The notes: generated by a model not told the origin, from the letters alone. Positions 28,101 through 37,310 are shown, counted from the stretch's first letter. The stretch: 64,000 nt of DNA from Bacteroidota bacterium (GCA_023437305.1 JAEZGN010000022.1:248001-312000); one strand, 5' to 3'. Made by a program: numbers and translations.

Positions 28101-31100
28101 TGCTAGTGATACATTTTGGTTGTATAGCTTTCCATCTTTTACAAAAGTGAATGACATGTATATCTGGTCTTCATATTCAGCCTTATAAGGAACAGTAAAC
28201 AATTGATTCGCCTCACTCATTTTAATGAAGCGGCGTTCAAATACTTTTTTATTGTTATTTAGCTGGTATAATACATATATATCTTTATCTGATACTCCGA
28301 ATATAACTTCCGCCGGCTTATTGGGACTAAAAGATGTGTTCTTTTTTACAAGCCATTCATTTGTCTTTATCGGCGGTTTTTTGTCGCCAAAGCTATATAA
28401 GATAAAATTAGCCTTTTCTTCTATTTCGTTATTCTTACTATCAAGGGCTTTTACTTTTAGTTGATATTTTCCCGATGGCAGACTTTGTAAAAATGACTTT
28501 AATTTAGCTTGTTCTCCTGTTTCAAATGTGGCGTCAGATATTTTCTTGTTGATAGAGTCGTTTTCCGATAAACTATAAAGGATATAAGTTCCGGATGTCT
28601 TGATGTCTTCTCCCTGTAAATTTTTTGCACCTATATTTATTTTATCATTTCCTGATTTTTCAATCTGGCTAGGTATATCTATGTTGATAGCCATAGAAAT
28701 ATTGCCAACGTTAATAGAATATTGGTTCGACTGAGTCTCTCCATTTACATCCGTCACTGTTGCTGTAACTTCAAATGTGTAATTCTGTTGGTTGAAAGGT
28801 GTATATCTTTTTTCATCCGAAGGTTGTGGGGTAAACACAACCTCGAATGAACCATCGTCACTTGTTTTTACTACACCATCAGTAAAAGGGGCTTTATAAC
28901 CTCTTCCCCAGCGCCAGATGTCCAACTGTTTGCGGGTTATAGTGTAGTTTACATCCGTTTGTTGGAGACTTACACCCGAATAATTTTTTGCATAACCTTT
29001 CAGCTTTATTTCTTCTCCGAAAGCATACGTTTCTTTTAATTTATCAAATGTAATTTCAAAAGTAGGCCGTTTATATTCTTCTACATTGAAATAGTTGGTT
29101 CCTGTTCCGCTGCCGGTTGCCATTATGCTATATTGACCTAATAAACCGGATTGCGGTAATATAAATTCTCCTGATGCAGAACCGAATTCATTTGTGATGA
29201 TCTCTTTTTCTGTAACCGTTTCATCATTCGCATCTAGTAACTCTATTGTACAAGTATGATTTGCTAATACTTTGGACTCTTTATCGATTATGATAGCTTT
29301 GAAGTAAACAGTTTGCCCAGGACGATATATGCTTCTGTCGGTAAATATATTAATCGTATTTTCTTGGGTGCTATAAGGAACTGCACGTTCCCATCTATAC
29401 GAGTTCGAATTCAAATTCTCGGCTTGCAAACACGAGTCTGCGCCAAGTTCTACTTTGTATTTAGCCACAGAGTATAGGTCTTTGATATCGCGCGAATCTA
29501 TGAATGTTGCGATACCTGTTTCATTTGTTTTTAATCGAGCTAGCAATATTTTTTTATCATCCTTTTTTCTTGCGATAGAATGTATTCTTACTGTAGCATC
29601 TTTTATAGGCTTGCCCGAATTTCGGTCAACTACAAATATTTCATATTCATTCTTTGCGCTATTGCGGGAAAATGTCATTAGAGAAGAAACAATAAATTTG
29701 AATTGGTTGTCATCCCATCTATTATAAAGCATCTCTTCTTCTTCACCTTTTGGCGTTTCTTTGTTAAGTTCTTCAATAGTTCGAGTTGTGAATATGTACT
29801 CACCTGGTTGAAATTTTCCTATATTCAAATCTAATGTATCAGCGTTGTATGTTGTTTTAGATGTCAGATTCAGTGAGTATTCTTTTATGAAGGAATATTT
29901 TCCATTTAATTTCCTCAATAATTTGAATGGCGGGATGCTATCTGCTTTTACGTTTTTATATTCTACTTTTAGTAGGATTTCCTCATTCGGATATTGCAGA
30001 TTTTTACCATTGACTAGAAGGATTGGAGATTCAAGAGCGTTCAATTGCTGTTGCAAAATTCTGGCTCCATACGATTTAGGATATTTGTCTAACCCTTTTT
30101 CTAGCCATGTATATATAGTTTCATTTCTTTTAGCTATGTTCATACCATCCGTTCCGTAATTATAGGCATCAACTATTTTAGCTATGATTTCGGAACAATT
30201 TTCGTCTGATTCATATTTTTTCTCAAGGTTCAAATATGTATCCAATACGTCTTTTGGCGTAAATGAATCCGACTTGTTTTGAGTAAAAGTTATCTTACCA
30301 ATCTCCATTGAAATGATTGTTGCAGTCATGTTTCTGTCCAATAGATCTTTCAGGTATTGCTGATAATATGTATATGCAAGCATTCTATTGCCTGAACTTG
30401 ACTTCATGCTAAGCTTAACAAACTCATCGGCGGGTAGGAGCAGTTGTTTGATGTCTAGACCTATCAGAGCCGGATCAAATTCACTGTTATCAATGTTTTG
30501 TATATTCTCTGCTATCTCTATCGCTCTTTTCATTAAGAAGTCATAGAGTGTCGGGAATCTTTCAGTATCCTTACCAAGGTTGATTATATCATCGTATTCT
30601 TTTGTTGTATGTTTTTTTAGTGTTGCAATATCTGCAACCGAAAGATTAAGATAATCTGTAACTTTATTGACAAATATATTTCCTGTCCATTCTTTGATAT
30701 CATTCGGAATTACATCAGAAAGGTTGGTGCGTCGATTAATCTCCCAGCTGTTTGAATTATAGTAGTCGAGATAAGCTTCGGCAAGCATAGAGTTTAACAG
30801 TGCTTTTTCTGTAACATCATTCGACTGGCTTAGGAGATTCTGGAGGTCACTTAATATACCTTCATTATCATTAAAATCGATCTCTTTTTTGAACTTATTC
30901 TTATATATAAGCGCCTTTATTACTTGTGTGTTGTTTTTTTCGGAGATTGCCTTTTTTAGTATTTCATCTACCGACTGTAATGCAGATTGAGGTAAGTCTT
31001 CAGATGCAAGTTGCTCTATGTTTTTCCATTCATTTTCATATTTATTGTTAGACGTTTGTGATCTCATAATGATACTTAATGAAAAGAATAAAAGAATAAA

Positions 31101-31118
31101 GAATAAATGCTTTTTCAT
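25134..31118 (-). CDS. Very large alpha-2-macroglobulin-like protein without thioester motif
   Basis: The frame is open from 31181, but the signal peptide MKKHLFFILLFFSLSIIMRSQ starts at ATG 31118, giving 1994 residues. After an N-terminal helical part of about 470 residues come macroglobulin domains. One is an MG2-type segment (NIFTDRSIYRPGQTVYFKA). The A2M segment is AFFYPQLRTNEKGETLISF followed by FRALAHDKNSRVGT. A helical thioester-type domain at about residues 1460-1850 follows, and the protein ends with a receptor-binding-like beta domain. Where CxEQ is expected, after ALPSFSNP, the sequence reads TSENAV, so the thioester Cys is missing. Family members are periplasmic or surface protease traps. 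The overlap with the L,D-transpeptidase gene echoes the A2M-PBP1c pairs of proteobacteria. Confidence 0.88.
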   Translation of the reverse strand: MKKHLFFILLFFSLSIIMRSQTSNNKYENEWKNIEQLASEDLPQSALQSVDEILKKAISEKNNTQVIKALIYKNKFKKEIDFNDNEGILSDLQNLLSQSNDVTEKALLNSMLAEAYLDYYNSNSWEINRRTNLSDVIPNDIKEWTGNIFVNKVTDYLNLSVADIATLKKHTTKEYDDIINLGKDTERFPTLYDFLMKRAIEIAENIQNIDNSEFDPALIGLDIKQLLLPADEFVKLSMKSSSGNRMLAYTYYQQYLKDLLDRNMTATIISMEIGKITFTQNKSDSFTPKDVLDTYLNLEKKYESDENCSEIIAKIVDAYNYGTDGMNIAKRNETIYTWLEKGLDKYPKSYGARILQQQLNALESPILLVNGKNLQYPNEEILLKVEYKNVKADSIPPFKLLRKLNGKYSFIKEYSLNLTSKTTYNADTLDLNIGKFQPGEYIFTTRTIEELNKETPKGEEEEMLYNRWDDNQFKFIVSSLMTFSRNSAKNEYEIFVVDRNSGKPIKDATVRIHSIARKKDDKKILLARLKTNETGIATFIDSRDIKDLYSVAKYKVELGADSCLQAENLNSNSYRWERAVPYSTQENTINIFTDRSIYRPGQTVYFKAIIIDKESKVLANHTCTIELLDANDETVTEKEIITNEFGSASGEFILPQSGLLGQYSIMATGSGTGTNYFNVEEYKRPTFEITFDKLKETYAFGEEIKLKGYAKNYSGVSLQQTDVNYTITRKQLDIWRWGRGYKAPFTDGVVKTSDDGSFEVVFTPQPSDEKRYTPFNQQNYTFEVTATVTDVNGETQSNQYSINVGNISMAINIDIPSQIEKSGNDKINIGAKNLQGEDIKTSGTYILYSLSENDSINKKISDATFETGEQAKLKSFLQSLPSGKYQLKVKALDSKNNEIEEKANFILYSFGDKKPPIKTNEWLVKKNTSFSPNKPAEVIFGVSDKDIYVLYQLNNNKKVFERRFIKMSEANQLFTVPYKAEYEDQIYMSFTFVKDGKLYNQNVSLAKEDEKTDTKLNLKLEVFRDKLRPGQAETWTVSVKDTTNTPSIAEVLASMYDVSLDKLYPYMAWRFNRPYIGKEAIYPISFDYPSRYWNIDQSKWFYTHSVDVAEIYSPDQKTPARRFDQLNWFGYINQSFEEYIYEKSNQSIGIIASSGIGSDGIFAADMAGLSENKVVKLESTPAPPRLAQSKSLDGYFTADSISRQEETVNEENNAPTPQIRQNFSETAFFYPQLRTNEKGETLISFTVPESNTTWRFRALAHDKNSRVGTLEQFVITQKELMVTPNTPRFVRQGDKTSISTKISNLSENAISGNVKIEFFDPATNKAIDLRIVNQNQKFSVDKGASTSAQWTFDVPTEIELIGCRIVAQNETFSDGEQHVLAVLSNRMMVTESMPIDVTKAGANTFTFDKLYNNTSSTASNYRLTLEYASNPAWYAIQALPSFSNPTSENAVNWFASYYVNTLGSSIIRQYPKVGSMIEAWKKQGGDKQTFVSKLQKDEELKNVLLEETPWVLDAKNEAEQMQRLSLLFDLNNTKQTTNAATKKLQDLQNTNDGGWSWYKGMYPSRSVTQYILYGYAKLQQVGQIEYPEDVKMMQMNALKFIDSQILKDFESLKKNNKNWEKTSSISTNQLEYAYVRSFYRDIPIDQATRAAERFYTNIASKNWQKLDLYEKSILSVVLKRNGEKELANKIIKSIREYAVKNEKAGMYWPNNRNQVFMSLSAISVHTFLMDALQEVGSSQEEMDMLKRWLINQKRTQIWESTHASIDAISALLSTGSEWFASEETPVISIGNEKIEPENKEAGTGYFKKVWDKAEIKNEMGKVEVTTSDTRPAYGALYWQYYENLDKITAHKGDLNVEKQLFKEINTATGKSLSQITENNPLAVGDKVVVRLTVRTDKDMEFVHLKDMRASCFEPIQTISGIKWNEGLMYYQTSKDASTNFYFDVMPKGTYVFEYPVYVSRTGEYANGITTIQCMYAPEFVSHTAGIKVTVKEKE

Positions 31119-31208
31119 ATTATTATGTTTTGTATTTCTTATTAATATATTATAGATGAAAAGGAGGTGCCAAAAGCACAATCAAAAATGTTAAATATGT
31201 ATAATGTG

Positions 31209-31583
31209 TTATTTTGTTAGATACATTCCTAACCAAACGGCAGAGATCCCGATAAGACAGCTTGCCAATACATAAACAAATGCCAGTATTGATTGGTTGT
31301 TGTTTGCTAATGTTAAAGTTTCGCTTGCGAAAGTAGAAAATGTAGTGAAGCCTCCGCAAAAGCCCGTAATAAGTAGCATTCGTAAATTGTTGGAGGGAAC
31401 CAGATTTGCAAATAAGCCGATACAGAAGCATCCGAGGATGTTGATTAGAAATGTAGCTAATGGAAAAGGAAATGGCTCAATCCTTACGATAAAAGCAGAT
31501 GTAAGAAATCTCAATATACTTCCTACAGCCCCACCAAGTCCTACTAGTAATATTTGCTTAATCATTTCCCAAAAATAATTCAA
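31209..31583 (-). CDS. crcB: CrcB/Fluc fluoride channel
   Basis: This 124-residue, four-helix membrane protein has the family signatures GGAVGSILRFL, NILGCFCIGL and GFCGGFTTFSTFASE. Dimers export fluoride. It is encoded just upstream of the alpha-2-macroglobulin gene on the minus strand (90 nt gap), but a shared role is not expected. I looked for a fluoride riboswitch upstream and did not find a convincing one. Confidence 0.94.
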   Translation of the reverse strand: MNYFWEMIKQILLVGLGGAVGSILRFLTSAFIVRIEPFPFPLATFLINILGCFCIGLFANLVPSNNLRMLLITGFCGGFTTFSTFASETLTLANNNQSILAFVYVLASCLIGISAVWLGMYLTK

Positions 31584-31684
31584 TATTTTCTAACTTTTTA
31601 CTTTTAGAGGTGATAAATGGAAGTCCCTAATATATTTCATATTCTTATCATTCTTAGCTGCGAAATTTTTATTTTGATATATTG

Positions 31685-31736
31685 TCTAATTTGTTAGATT
31701 TTGATAGTGTTTGTCTAAATTTTTAGACTATATTTG
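31685..31736 (+). promoter_or_regulatory. Paired TCTAA-N4-TTAGA operators and -7 box upstream of GLPGLI gene
   Basis: Two perfect inverted repeats, TCTAATTTGTTAGA (31685-31698) and TCTAAATTTTTAGA (31714-31727), have the same 5-4-5 layout and lie exactly 29 bp apart. The second extends to GTCTAAA/TTTAGAC and abuts TATATTTG (31729-31736), a perfect -7 element. A dimeric repressor covering both sites would block the promoter. The layout recalls BlaI/MecI-type operators, but no such regulator gene lies in the window. Confidence 0.65.
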
Positions 31737-31762
31737 TCGGAGAACCTTAAAAAAGAAAGAAT

Positions 31763-32662
31763 ATGAAGAAAATATTTGTTTTGTTGATCCTTCTATCTGC
31801 TTGTATGCAAGCTTTCTCACAGAATACATCTGCAAGTAATGTGAAAGTTATTAAACTTGATAGAGGTAATCTTTCATCCGAAAAGCTTGATGAAGCCAGT
31901 ATTCGTTGCTACTATAAGTTCGTGCAGTCGGTGACGGTAAGTCAAAAAATCGATCAGCAGATAGATACCCTTACACTCGATATCGGAGCAAAAGTATCTC
32001 ATTATTATGATGCTACAAGAGCTCGACGAGATTCGCTTTTTGGTGATTTAATGAACAATAAGCTCAATCCGGCGACGATACAGAGTATTTCGGTTCTGAA
32101 AAATGGAGATATGTCGTCGTTTGATAGTAACATGGGGACAACTTTTGAGTCGGAGGAGAAAGGTGAGACTGCACATTTGTATAAAAAGAAGCAAGTCGGC
32201 GAGATTATAATTATAGACAGATCCGAAGATACTCCTAATAAATATAAATGTATAGATAAGGTTTCTCATCAATGGAATATAGAAACGGATACACTGACTA
32301 TTCTGGGCTATTTGTGCCAGAAAGCGAGTACAACTTTTAGAGGCAGAACGTATGAAGCCTGGTTTACTCCCGATATTCCGGTAAACGATGGTCCTTGGAA
32401 GTTTTGTGGGCTGCCCGGGCTGATTTTAAAAGTAAATGATACCGAAAATCTTTTCTCTTTTGAGATCATAGGTTTAGAACATTTAACCCCAACTGTAGAA
32501 ATTTTATTGGCAAAAGAGGATTATATCAACGCTAGCCTTAAGGATTTAGATAAGCTCAAAAAAAAGAGATCCGGGGGGATGGCTGTGAATGTTAATGGTG
32601 GTAATGTAATAATGGTTCGCAAAAAGAATAATAATGAGTACATATCATTAGAAAAGGAATAA
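31763..32662 (+). CDS. GLPGLI family secreted protein
   Basis: This 299-residue protein has a signal peptide (LLILLSACMQAFSQ). The family signature is FCGLPGLILKVND, preceded by YEAWFTPDIPVNDGPWKF. GLPGLI proteins are found in Bacteroidota next to TonB-dependent-receptor-like genes and have no established biochemical role. It is the first gene of an operon with the outer-membrane protein 25 nt downstream. The promoter region carries paired inverted repeats, so expression is probably switchable. Confidence 0.93.
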   Translation: MKKIFVLLILLSACMQAFSQNTSASNVKVIKLDRGNLSSEKLDEASIRCYYKFVQSVTVSQKIDQQIDTLTLDIGAKVSHYYDATRARRDSLFGDLMNNKLNPATIQSISVLKNGDMSSFDSNMGTTFESEEKGETAHLYKKKQVGEIIIIDRSEDTPNKYKCIDKVSHQWNIETDTLTILGYLCQKASTTFRGRTYEAWFTPDIPVNDGPWKFCGLPGLILKVNDTENLFSFEIIGLEHLTPTVEILLAKEDYINASLKDLDKLKKKRSGGMAVNVNGGNVIMVRKKNNNEYISLEKE

Positions 32663-32687
32663 CCGGTTGTATGATGTCAAATAAAAT

Positions 32688-35315
32688 ATGAAAAGATATT
32701 TTTTCCTCCTTCTTATTTTAATTTCGGCTATGGCTCAGGCTCAAACTATAATAACAGGAATAGTTTGTGATGAGAAGCGTAATTCTATAGCAGACATAAA
32801 TGTTACCTTACAAGAGAAGTCGGGGCGGCTGACTCTTGGCTTTGCTATGACTGACGTGAAAGGTGCATACAAGCTGGAATATAAGGGTAAGGCTGATAGT
32901 ATTGCAATTACTGTATCTGGCTTTAATGTGCAGAGGCAAACTAAGATTGTAGCAAACAGGAATCAGAATGTAGATTTTTTGATAATATCCGAATCTATTG
33001 TGTTGAATGAGGTGAAAATAACACCGCCTAAAATCAGGCAAGCGGGTGATACGTTGAACTATCTTGTAGAAAGCTTTTCAGATCTTAATGACAGAACAAT
33101 CGGGGATGTACTGAAAAAGATGCCCGGAATAAAGGTTCAAGACAATGGCGCAATTCTATATCAGAATCGTCCTATAAACAAATTCTATATAGAGAATGCC
33201 GATCTATTACAAGGACGTTATGGCATTGCAACGAACAATATCGATGCAAAAGATGTATCGACGGTGCAAGTTTTGGAAAATCACCAACCAATAAAAGCTC
33301 TAAAAGACAAAGAATTGTCGGAAGATGCAGCTATTAATCTGAAGCTGAAAGATTCGGTTAAAGGGACTATCATTGCGAATGCGCAGCTGGGATTAGGCGG
33401 CGCACCTCTTCTTTGGAATAATGAACTGACAGGGATGTACATAGCTAAGAAATTGCAGAATATAACAATCTATAAGGGAAACAATTCGGGCGATGATGTC
33501 ACTCGTGAGTTGACATCTTTTTATTCGAATGATGCTTCCAATATGGATAAAGGAGGTCTTCTGACTGTGCAGAGCCCCTCATCTCCATACATAGCAGAAA
33601 AACGCTATTTGAATAATCAGGCAAATATATTGTCTGCGAATAATTTGTGGTCTTTAAAGAATGATTATCAATTGACAGCAAACGTTAGTTACCTGAACGA
33701 TCTGCAACGAAAAGACAGTTATGCTTTTACTGAATACTATTTGGCAAGTGATAGTGTTTTGAAGATAGAAGAATATATGAACTCTCGCCTTAGAAAAGAA
33801 CGGTTGGCGGGAGATATTCAATTGAATGCAAATAAAGAAAAATTTTACTTCAATAACCTTTTGAAGATTGAGGGTATATGGGATAAGGAGAGGGGAGATG
33901 TCATTTCTGCCGATAGCGTTAGCCAATATCTTAAAAAGCCGCACTATAGTATTAATAATACGTTCAATATGGTGAAAACAGGAGAAAAGTACACATGGAA
34001 CTTCTACTCTTTTATCGGATACAATTCATCTGCGCATACATTATCTATAGAGCCTTTGCTGTATCAAGATTTGTTAAGTCCTTCGGCTTATTCATCAAAG
34101 ATGATACAGAATGTAGAACAAGATAATTGGGCTGCATATAATAAGGTCTCACTAGGGTTCGGCAAAGGTACTTGGAAACAGGAATATGCTGTAAGTATGC
34201 GTACCGATATTCAAAGTTTAAGTTCTGAATTGGGTACAGATAATACTACCCATGTGGCAGATTCATTAAAGAATGATCTCCGACAGAGTAAATACGAGCT
34301 AATCTTTAGCCCTGTTTATACTTATGCTAAAGGAAAATTAAACTCTGTGTTATCATTACCTTTCAGTTATATGTTTCTTGATGTTAAGAATAATATCTCA
34401 GATGATAAGCGTCTCAAAAATTATTTTTCCTTTAATCCTTCTTTATTTCTTCATTACAAAATATCGGGTTATTGGACGTCTTACTACAACTATAGCTATA
34501 GGAATTCGATCGGTAAGATCAATCAACAGTATGGAGGTTATATATTGTCGTCGTACCGTAGCTTATTAAAAAACGACGGGGATGTTTTCGAACAAAAGTT
34601 ACATAATGCAACAGCATCTTTGTATTATAGGAATCCTATTACAACTCTATTTGGAATGTTTAATATTAGCTATTCCAATATCAGGACGAACCTTTTGGCT
34701 GATTTTTCTTATTTGGGAACTCTTACTTTACTTTCTTCAATTTTAGAACCTTCTACTACCGAAAGGCTGGGTGTAGATATGCATCTCAGTAAAGATATTG
34801 AAGCGTTGAGTTCAACCATTTTTCTAGGAGGTAACTATACTATTAGTCGCTCATCTCAGGTTACACTGGGAAGATTTATAGATTATAATAATCAAGGATA
34901 TTCTTTTTCTCCTCGTCTAATAACCAAGATAAGTCCTTCTGTTAATTTACAATATGAGTTTAAATATTCACAAAATATCAGTAAGGTGAAAAATGAGGAA
35001 AAAACATTTGATCCAATACGCATAATGTCACATAATGTTCAATTGAGTGTGTTTCCATTCAAGGGGGTGTCGCTCCACCTGAAGAGTGAAAGTTCCTATA
35101 ATAATGCTATCATATCGGGAAGTCGTGCTATGATATTTGGCGATATAAGTTTAAAATACAAGTACAAACAATTAGAGTTTATGTTTGATTACACAAATAT
35201 ATTCAATTCCAAACAGTTTGTTTCTGCTTCGTACAATGATGTAAGTCGTTATTACTCTGCATATATGTTGCGGCCCAGTGAGGTGTTGATAAAAGTTAGA
35301 TTTAAGTTAAAGTAG
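32688..35315 (+). CDS. Outer-membrane protein with carboxypeptidase-regulatory-like N-terminus (TonB-receptor-like)
   Basis: This 875-residue protein starts with a signal peptide (FFLLLILISAMAQAQ). A CarboxypepD_reg-like domain follows (ITGIVCDEKRNSIADINVTL). A plug-like region contains RTIGDVLKKMPGIKVQDNG and IENADLLQGRYGIATNNIDA, and a long beta-barrel ends in VLIKVRFKLK. No TonB box is obvious. This type regularly accompanies GLPGLI proteins. It may import a peptide or metal-linked ligand, or help export one; nothing in the sequence decides this. Confidence 0.85.
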   Translation: MKRYFFLLLILISAMAQAQTIITGIVCDEKRNSIADINVTLQEKSGRLTLGFAMTDVKGAYKLEYKGKADSIAITVSGFNVQRQTKIVANRNQNVDFLIISESIVLNEVKITPPKIRQAGDTLNYLVESFSDLNDRTIGDVLKKMPGIKVQDNGAILYQNRPINKFYIENADLLQGRYGIATNNIDAKDVSTVQVLENHQPIKALKDKELSEDAAINLKLKDSVKGTIIANAQLGLGGAPLLWNNELTGMYIAKKLQNITIYKGNNSGDDVTRELTSFYSNDASNMDKGGLLTVQSPSSPYIAEKRYLNNQANILSANNLWSLKNDYQLTANVSYLNDLQRKDSYAFTEYYLASDSVLKIEEYMNSRLRKERLAGDIQLNANKEKFYFNNLLKIEGIWDKERGDVISADSVSQYLKKPHYSINNTFNMVKTGEKYTWNFYSFIGYNSSAHTLSIEPLLYQDLLSPSAYSSKMIQNVEQDNWAAYNKVSLGFGKGTWKQEYAVSMRTDIQSLSSELGTDNTTHVADSLKNDLRQSKYELIFSPVYTYAKGKLNSVLSLPFSYMFLDVKNNISDDKRLKNYFSFNPSLFLHYKISGYWTSYYNYSYRNSIGKINQQYGGYILSSYRSLLKNDGDVFEQKLHNATASLYYRNPITTLFGMFNISYSNIRTNLLADFSYLGTLTLLSSILEPSTTERLGVDMHLSKDIEALSSTIFLGGNYTISRSSQVTLGRFIDYNNQGYSFSPRLITKISPSVNLQYEFKYSQNISKVKNEEKTFDPIRIMSHNVQLSVFPFKGVSLHLKSESSYNNAIISGSRAMIFGDISLKYKYKQLEFMFDYTNIFNSKQFVSASYNDVSRYYSAYMLRPSEVLIKVRFKLK

Positions 35316-35369
35316 AAGCTCCCAACAAAAATATATATACTATATTTCTCGTTACAAAAAGCAATGAAT

Positions 35370-35377
35370 TATATTTG
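35370..35377 (+). promoter_or_regulatory. Candidate -7 element of DUF3943 gene
   Basis: TATATTTG, an exact TAnnTTTG match, lies 40 nt upstream of the ATG at 35417. An inverted repeat ACCTGA/TCAGGT (35380-35410) starts where transcription would begin, so the short leader could fold into a hairpin ending 6 nt before the start codon. Confidence 0.55.
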
Positions 35378-35416
35378 CTACCTGAATTTAATATTTTTAA
35401 TAAATCAGGTTAATCG

Positions 35417-36895
35417 ATGCAAAATAAGTTTCTCTTATTCTTTACATTTTTATTAATCTCATTTTACGCTCAAGCTCAATTTGCTATTCGTTATCAGGTT
35501 GCTCCTCCAAAGCCTGCTGATTCGATAGATATAGCTTTTTATTCCAAGAAAAAATTCTGGGGAGCAGCAACTCAGAGTTTCGGTCTGAATATGGCTATTT
35601 GGGGTTTTGATCGGTTTATAATGAAAGAAGATTTTGCATATATAAATATGCATACTATAAAGAAAAACCTAAAGGGAGGTTTTGTTTGGGATAATGACCA
35701 GATGGGAACAAATATGTTTCTACATCCTTACCATGGAAGTTTATACTACAACTCTGCCCGTTCTAGAGGATTTAATTATTGGGAGTCAGGGCTTTTTGCA
35801 CTGGGGGGGAGTGCCATGTGGGAATTGTTTATGGAAAATGAGTATCCGTCAATAAATGATATAATTGCAACCCCGATCGGTGGGCTATCTCTTGGTGAGG
35901 TACTTTATCGGACATCTGATTTGGTTTTGGATGATCGGCGTGAAGGAAGTCATCGTTTTGGTCGCGAATTAGCTGCGTTTGTAATAGCGCCAACCAGAGG
36001 GCTGACGCGAATACTGAATGGAGATGCTTGGCGTAGACGCTCTACTACAGGCAAACAGTTTGGAGTGCCGGATGTAAGTGTAGAGGTTTCTGCCGGAGTA
36101 AGAGCCTTGGAGCTGAAAGGAGAGATTCTTGACAAAGGGGTAGGGGCAGCAGTAGATGTGAACATCGAATATGGCGATCGTTTTTCGGATGAAAATGAAA
36201 AGCCCTATGATTATTTCACATTTAAGAGTAATCTCAATATACATGGTTCGCAACCAATGCTAAGTCAACTGAATATTATTGGTCGGCTGTATGTAACAGA
36301 CCTAGTGGATACAAAAAACGATTTTCTGAGTTTAGGATTCTATCAGCATTTCGATTATTATGATTCGGATACAATCTCAGATGTTTCGGCAAAGATTCCG
36401 TACAAATTCTGTACGCCTGCATCATTCGGAGCAGGACTTATCTATCAGAGTAAACGCATACAGAATGTCGGATTTAATGCATTTATGCATACAAATCTGG
36501 TGTTGCTTGGAGGAGCACTCAGCGATCATTATGTGGTAGATATGCGTAATTATAATCTGGCCAGTGGTTTCAGTACAAAGTTAGGTTTTAATCTGACGTA
36601 CAAGGATTGGATCAGTATGTCGGGTAATTATGAGGTCTATCGTATGTTCACATGGAAAGGCTATCCCCAAGATATAGATTGGGATAATATTGATGTGCAT
36701 GAGTTTAACTATCAGGGAGATAGGTCGCAAGCAATTCTACATGCGATCAGCCTTCGTACAGATATAAAATTAAGAAGCCATTTGTTCTTAACGGGTATAT
36801 ATTACAACTATATGCGCGACACAAATTATAGATATTTTGATGATGTATTTTCTAAAACATCAGAAGGACGATTAATGCTAACATATAAATTTTAA
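35417..36895 (+). CDS. DUF3943 outer-membrane protein
   Basis: This 492-residue protein has a signal peptide (FLLISFYAQAQ). Its N-terminal third carries the DUF3943 core: HPYHGSLYYNSARSRGFNYW, MWELFMENEYPSINDIIATP and GGLSLGEVLYRTSDLVLDDR. Beta-strand repeats follow, ending in EGRLMLTYKF, as in an outer-membrane barrel. Function is unknown. The acetyltransferase gene begins 5 nt after its stop, so the two are co-transcribed. Confidence 0.88.
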   Translation: MQNKFLLFFTFLLISFYAQAQFAIRYQVAPPKPADSIDIAFYSKKKFWGAATQSFGLNMAIWGFDRFIMKEDFAYINMHTIKKNLKGGFVWDNDQMGTNMFLHPYHGSLYYNSARSRGFNYWESGLFALGGSAMWELFMENEYPSINDIIATPIGGLSLGEVLYRTSDLVLDDRREGSHRFGRELAAFVIAPTRGLTRILNGDAWRRRSTTGKQFGVPDVSVEVSAGVRALELKGEILDKGVGAAVDVNIEYGDRFSDENEKPYDYFTFKSNLNIHGSQPMLSQLNIIGRLYVTDLVDTKNDFLSLGFYQHFDYYDSDTISDVSAKIPYKFCTPASFGAGLIYQSKRIQNVGFNAFMHTNLVLLGGALSDHYVVDMRNYNLASGFSTKLGFNLTYKDWISMSGNYEVYRMFTWKGYPQDIDWDNIDVHEFNYQGDRSQAILHAISLRTDIKLRSHLFLTGIYYNYMRDTNYRYFDDVFSKTSEGRLMLTYKF

Positions 36896-36899
36896 TAAT

Positions 36900-37310
36900 A
36901 TGATTATTTCCGAAGCCCCATATGAAGATGTTCTGGATTTGCGCAGAGAGGTAATGTATCCGGATAAAGACATTGAGTTCGTAAAATTGCCTGACGATGA
37001 CAGAGGTTTGCATATTGGTGTGTACGAAAATGAAGAACTAGTATCTGTAATGTCTATCTTTTTGCATGGTAGAGACGTTCAATTCCGAAAACTAGCAACT
37101 CGCAGCGAAATGCAAGGTAAAGGATATGCTACAGCACTCATGGAGTGGCTTATATCTTATGCTAACGATCTGAAATTATCTCGTCTGTGGTGCAATGCCC
37201 GCACCGGAGCAACCGACTTCTATAAAAAATTTGGCTATAGTGGAACTGGTGAGTTATTTACTAAAAATGGATATGATTATATTGTAATGGAGAGAAAGTT
37301 TAATCATTGA
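36900..37310 (+). CDS. GNAT-family N-acetyltransferase
   Basis: This 136-residue single-domain protein has the acetyl-CoA-binding motif A (QFRKLATRSEMQGKGYATAL, with Q/R-x-x-G-x-G/A) and a C-terminal KKFGYSGTGELF segment. It acetylates a small molecule or protein amine; the substrate is unknown. It is translated right after the DUF3943 gene with only 4 nt between stop and start. Confidence 0.9.
   Translation: MIISEAPYEDVLDLRREVMYPDKDIEFVKLPDDDRGLHIGVYENEELVSVMSIFLHGRDVQFRKLATRSEMQGKGYATALMEWLISYANDLKLSRLWCNARTGATDFYKKFGYSGTGELFTKNGYDYIVMERKFNH

Noticed and set aside
31119..31181. Longer N-terminus for the alpha-2-macroglobulin protein
   Set aside because: The extra 21 residues would bury the clear signal peptide that begins at ATG 31118.
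31584..31762. Fluoride riboswitch upstream of crcB
   Set aside because: I searched the minus strand leader for the conserved pseudoknot segments and found none. A GGTGAT element is on the wrong strand and lacks partners.
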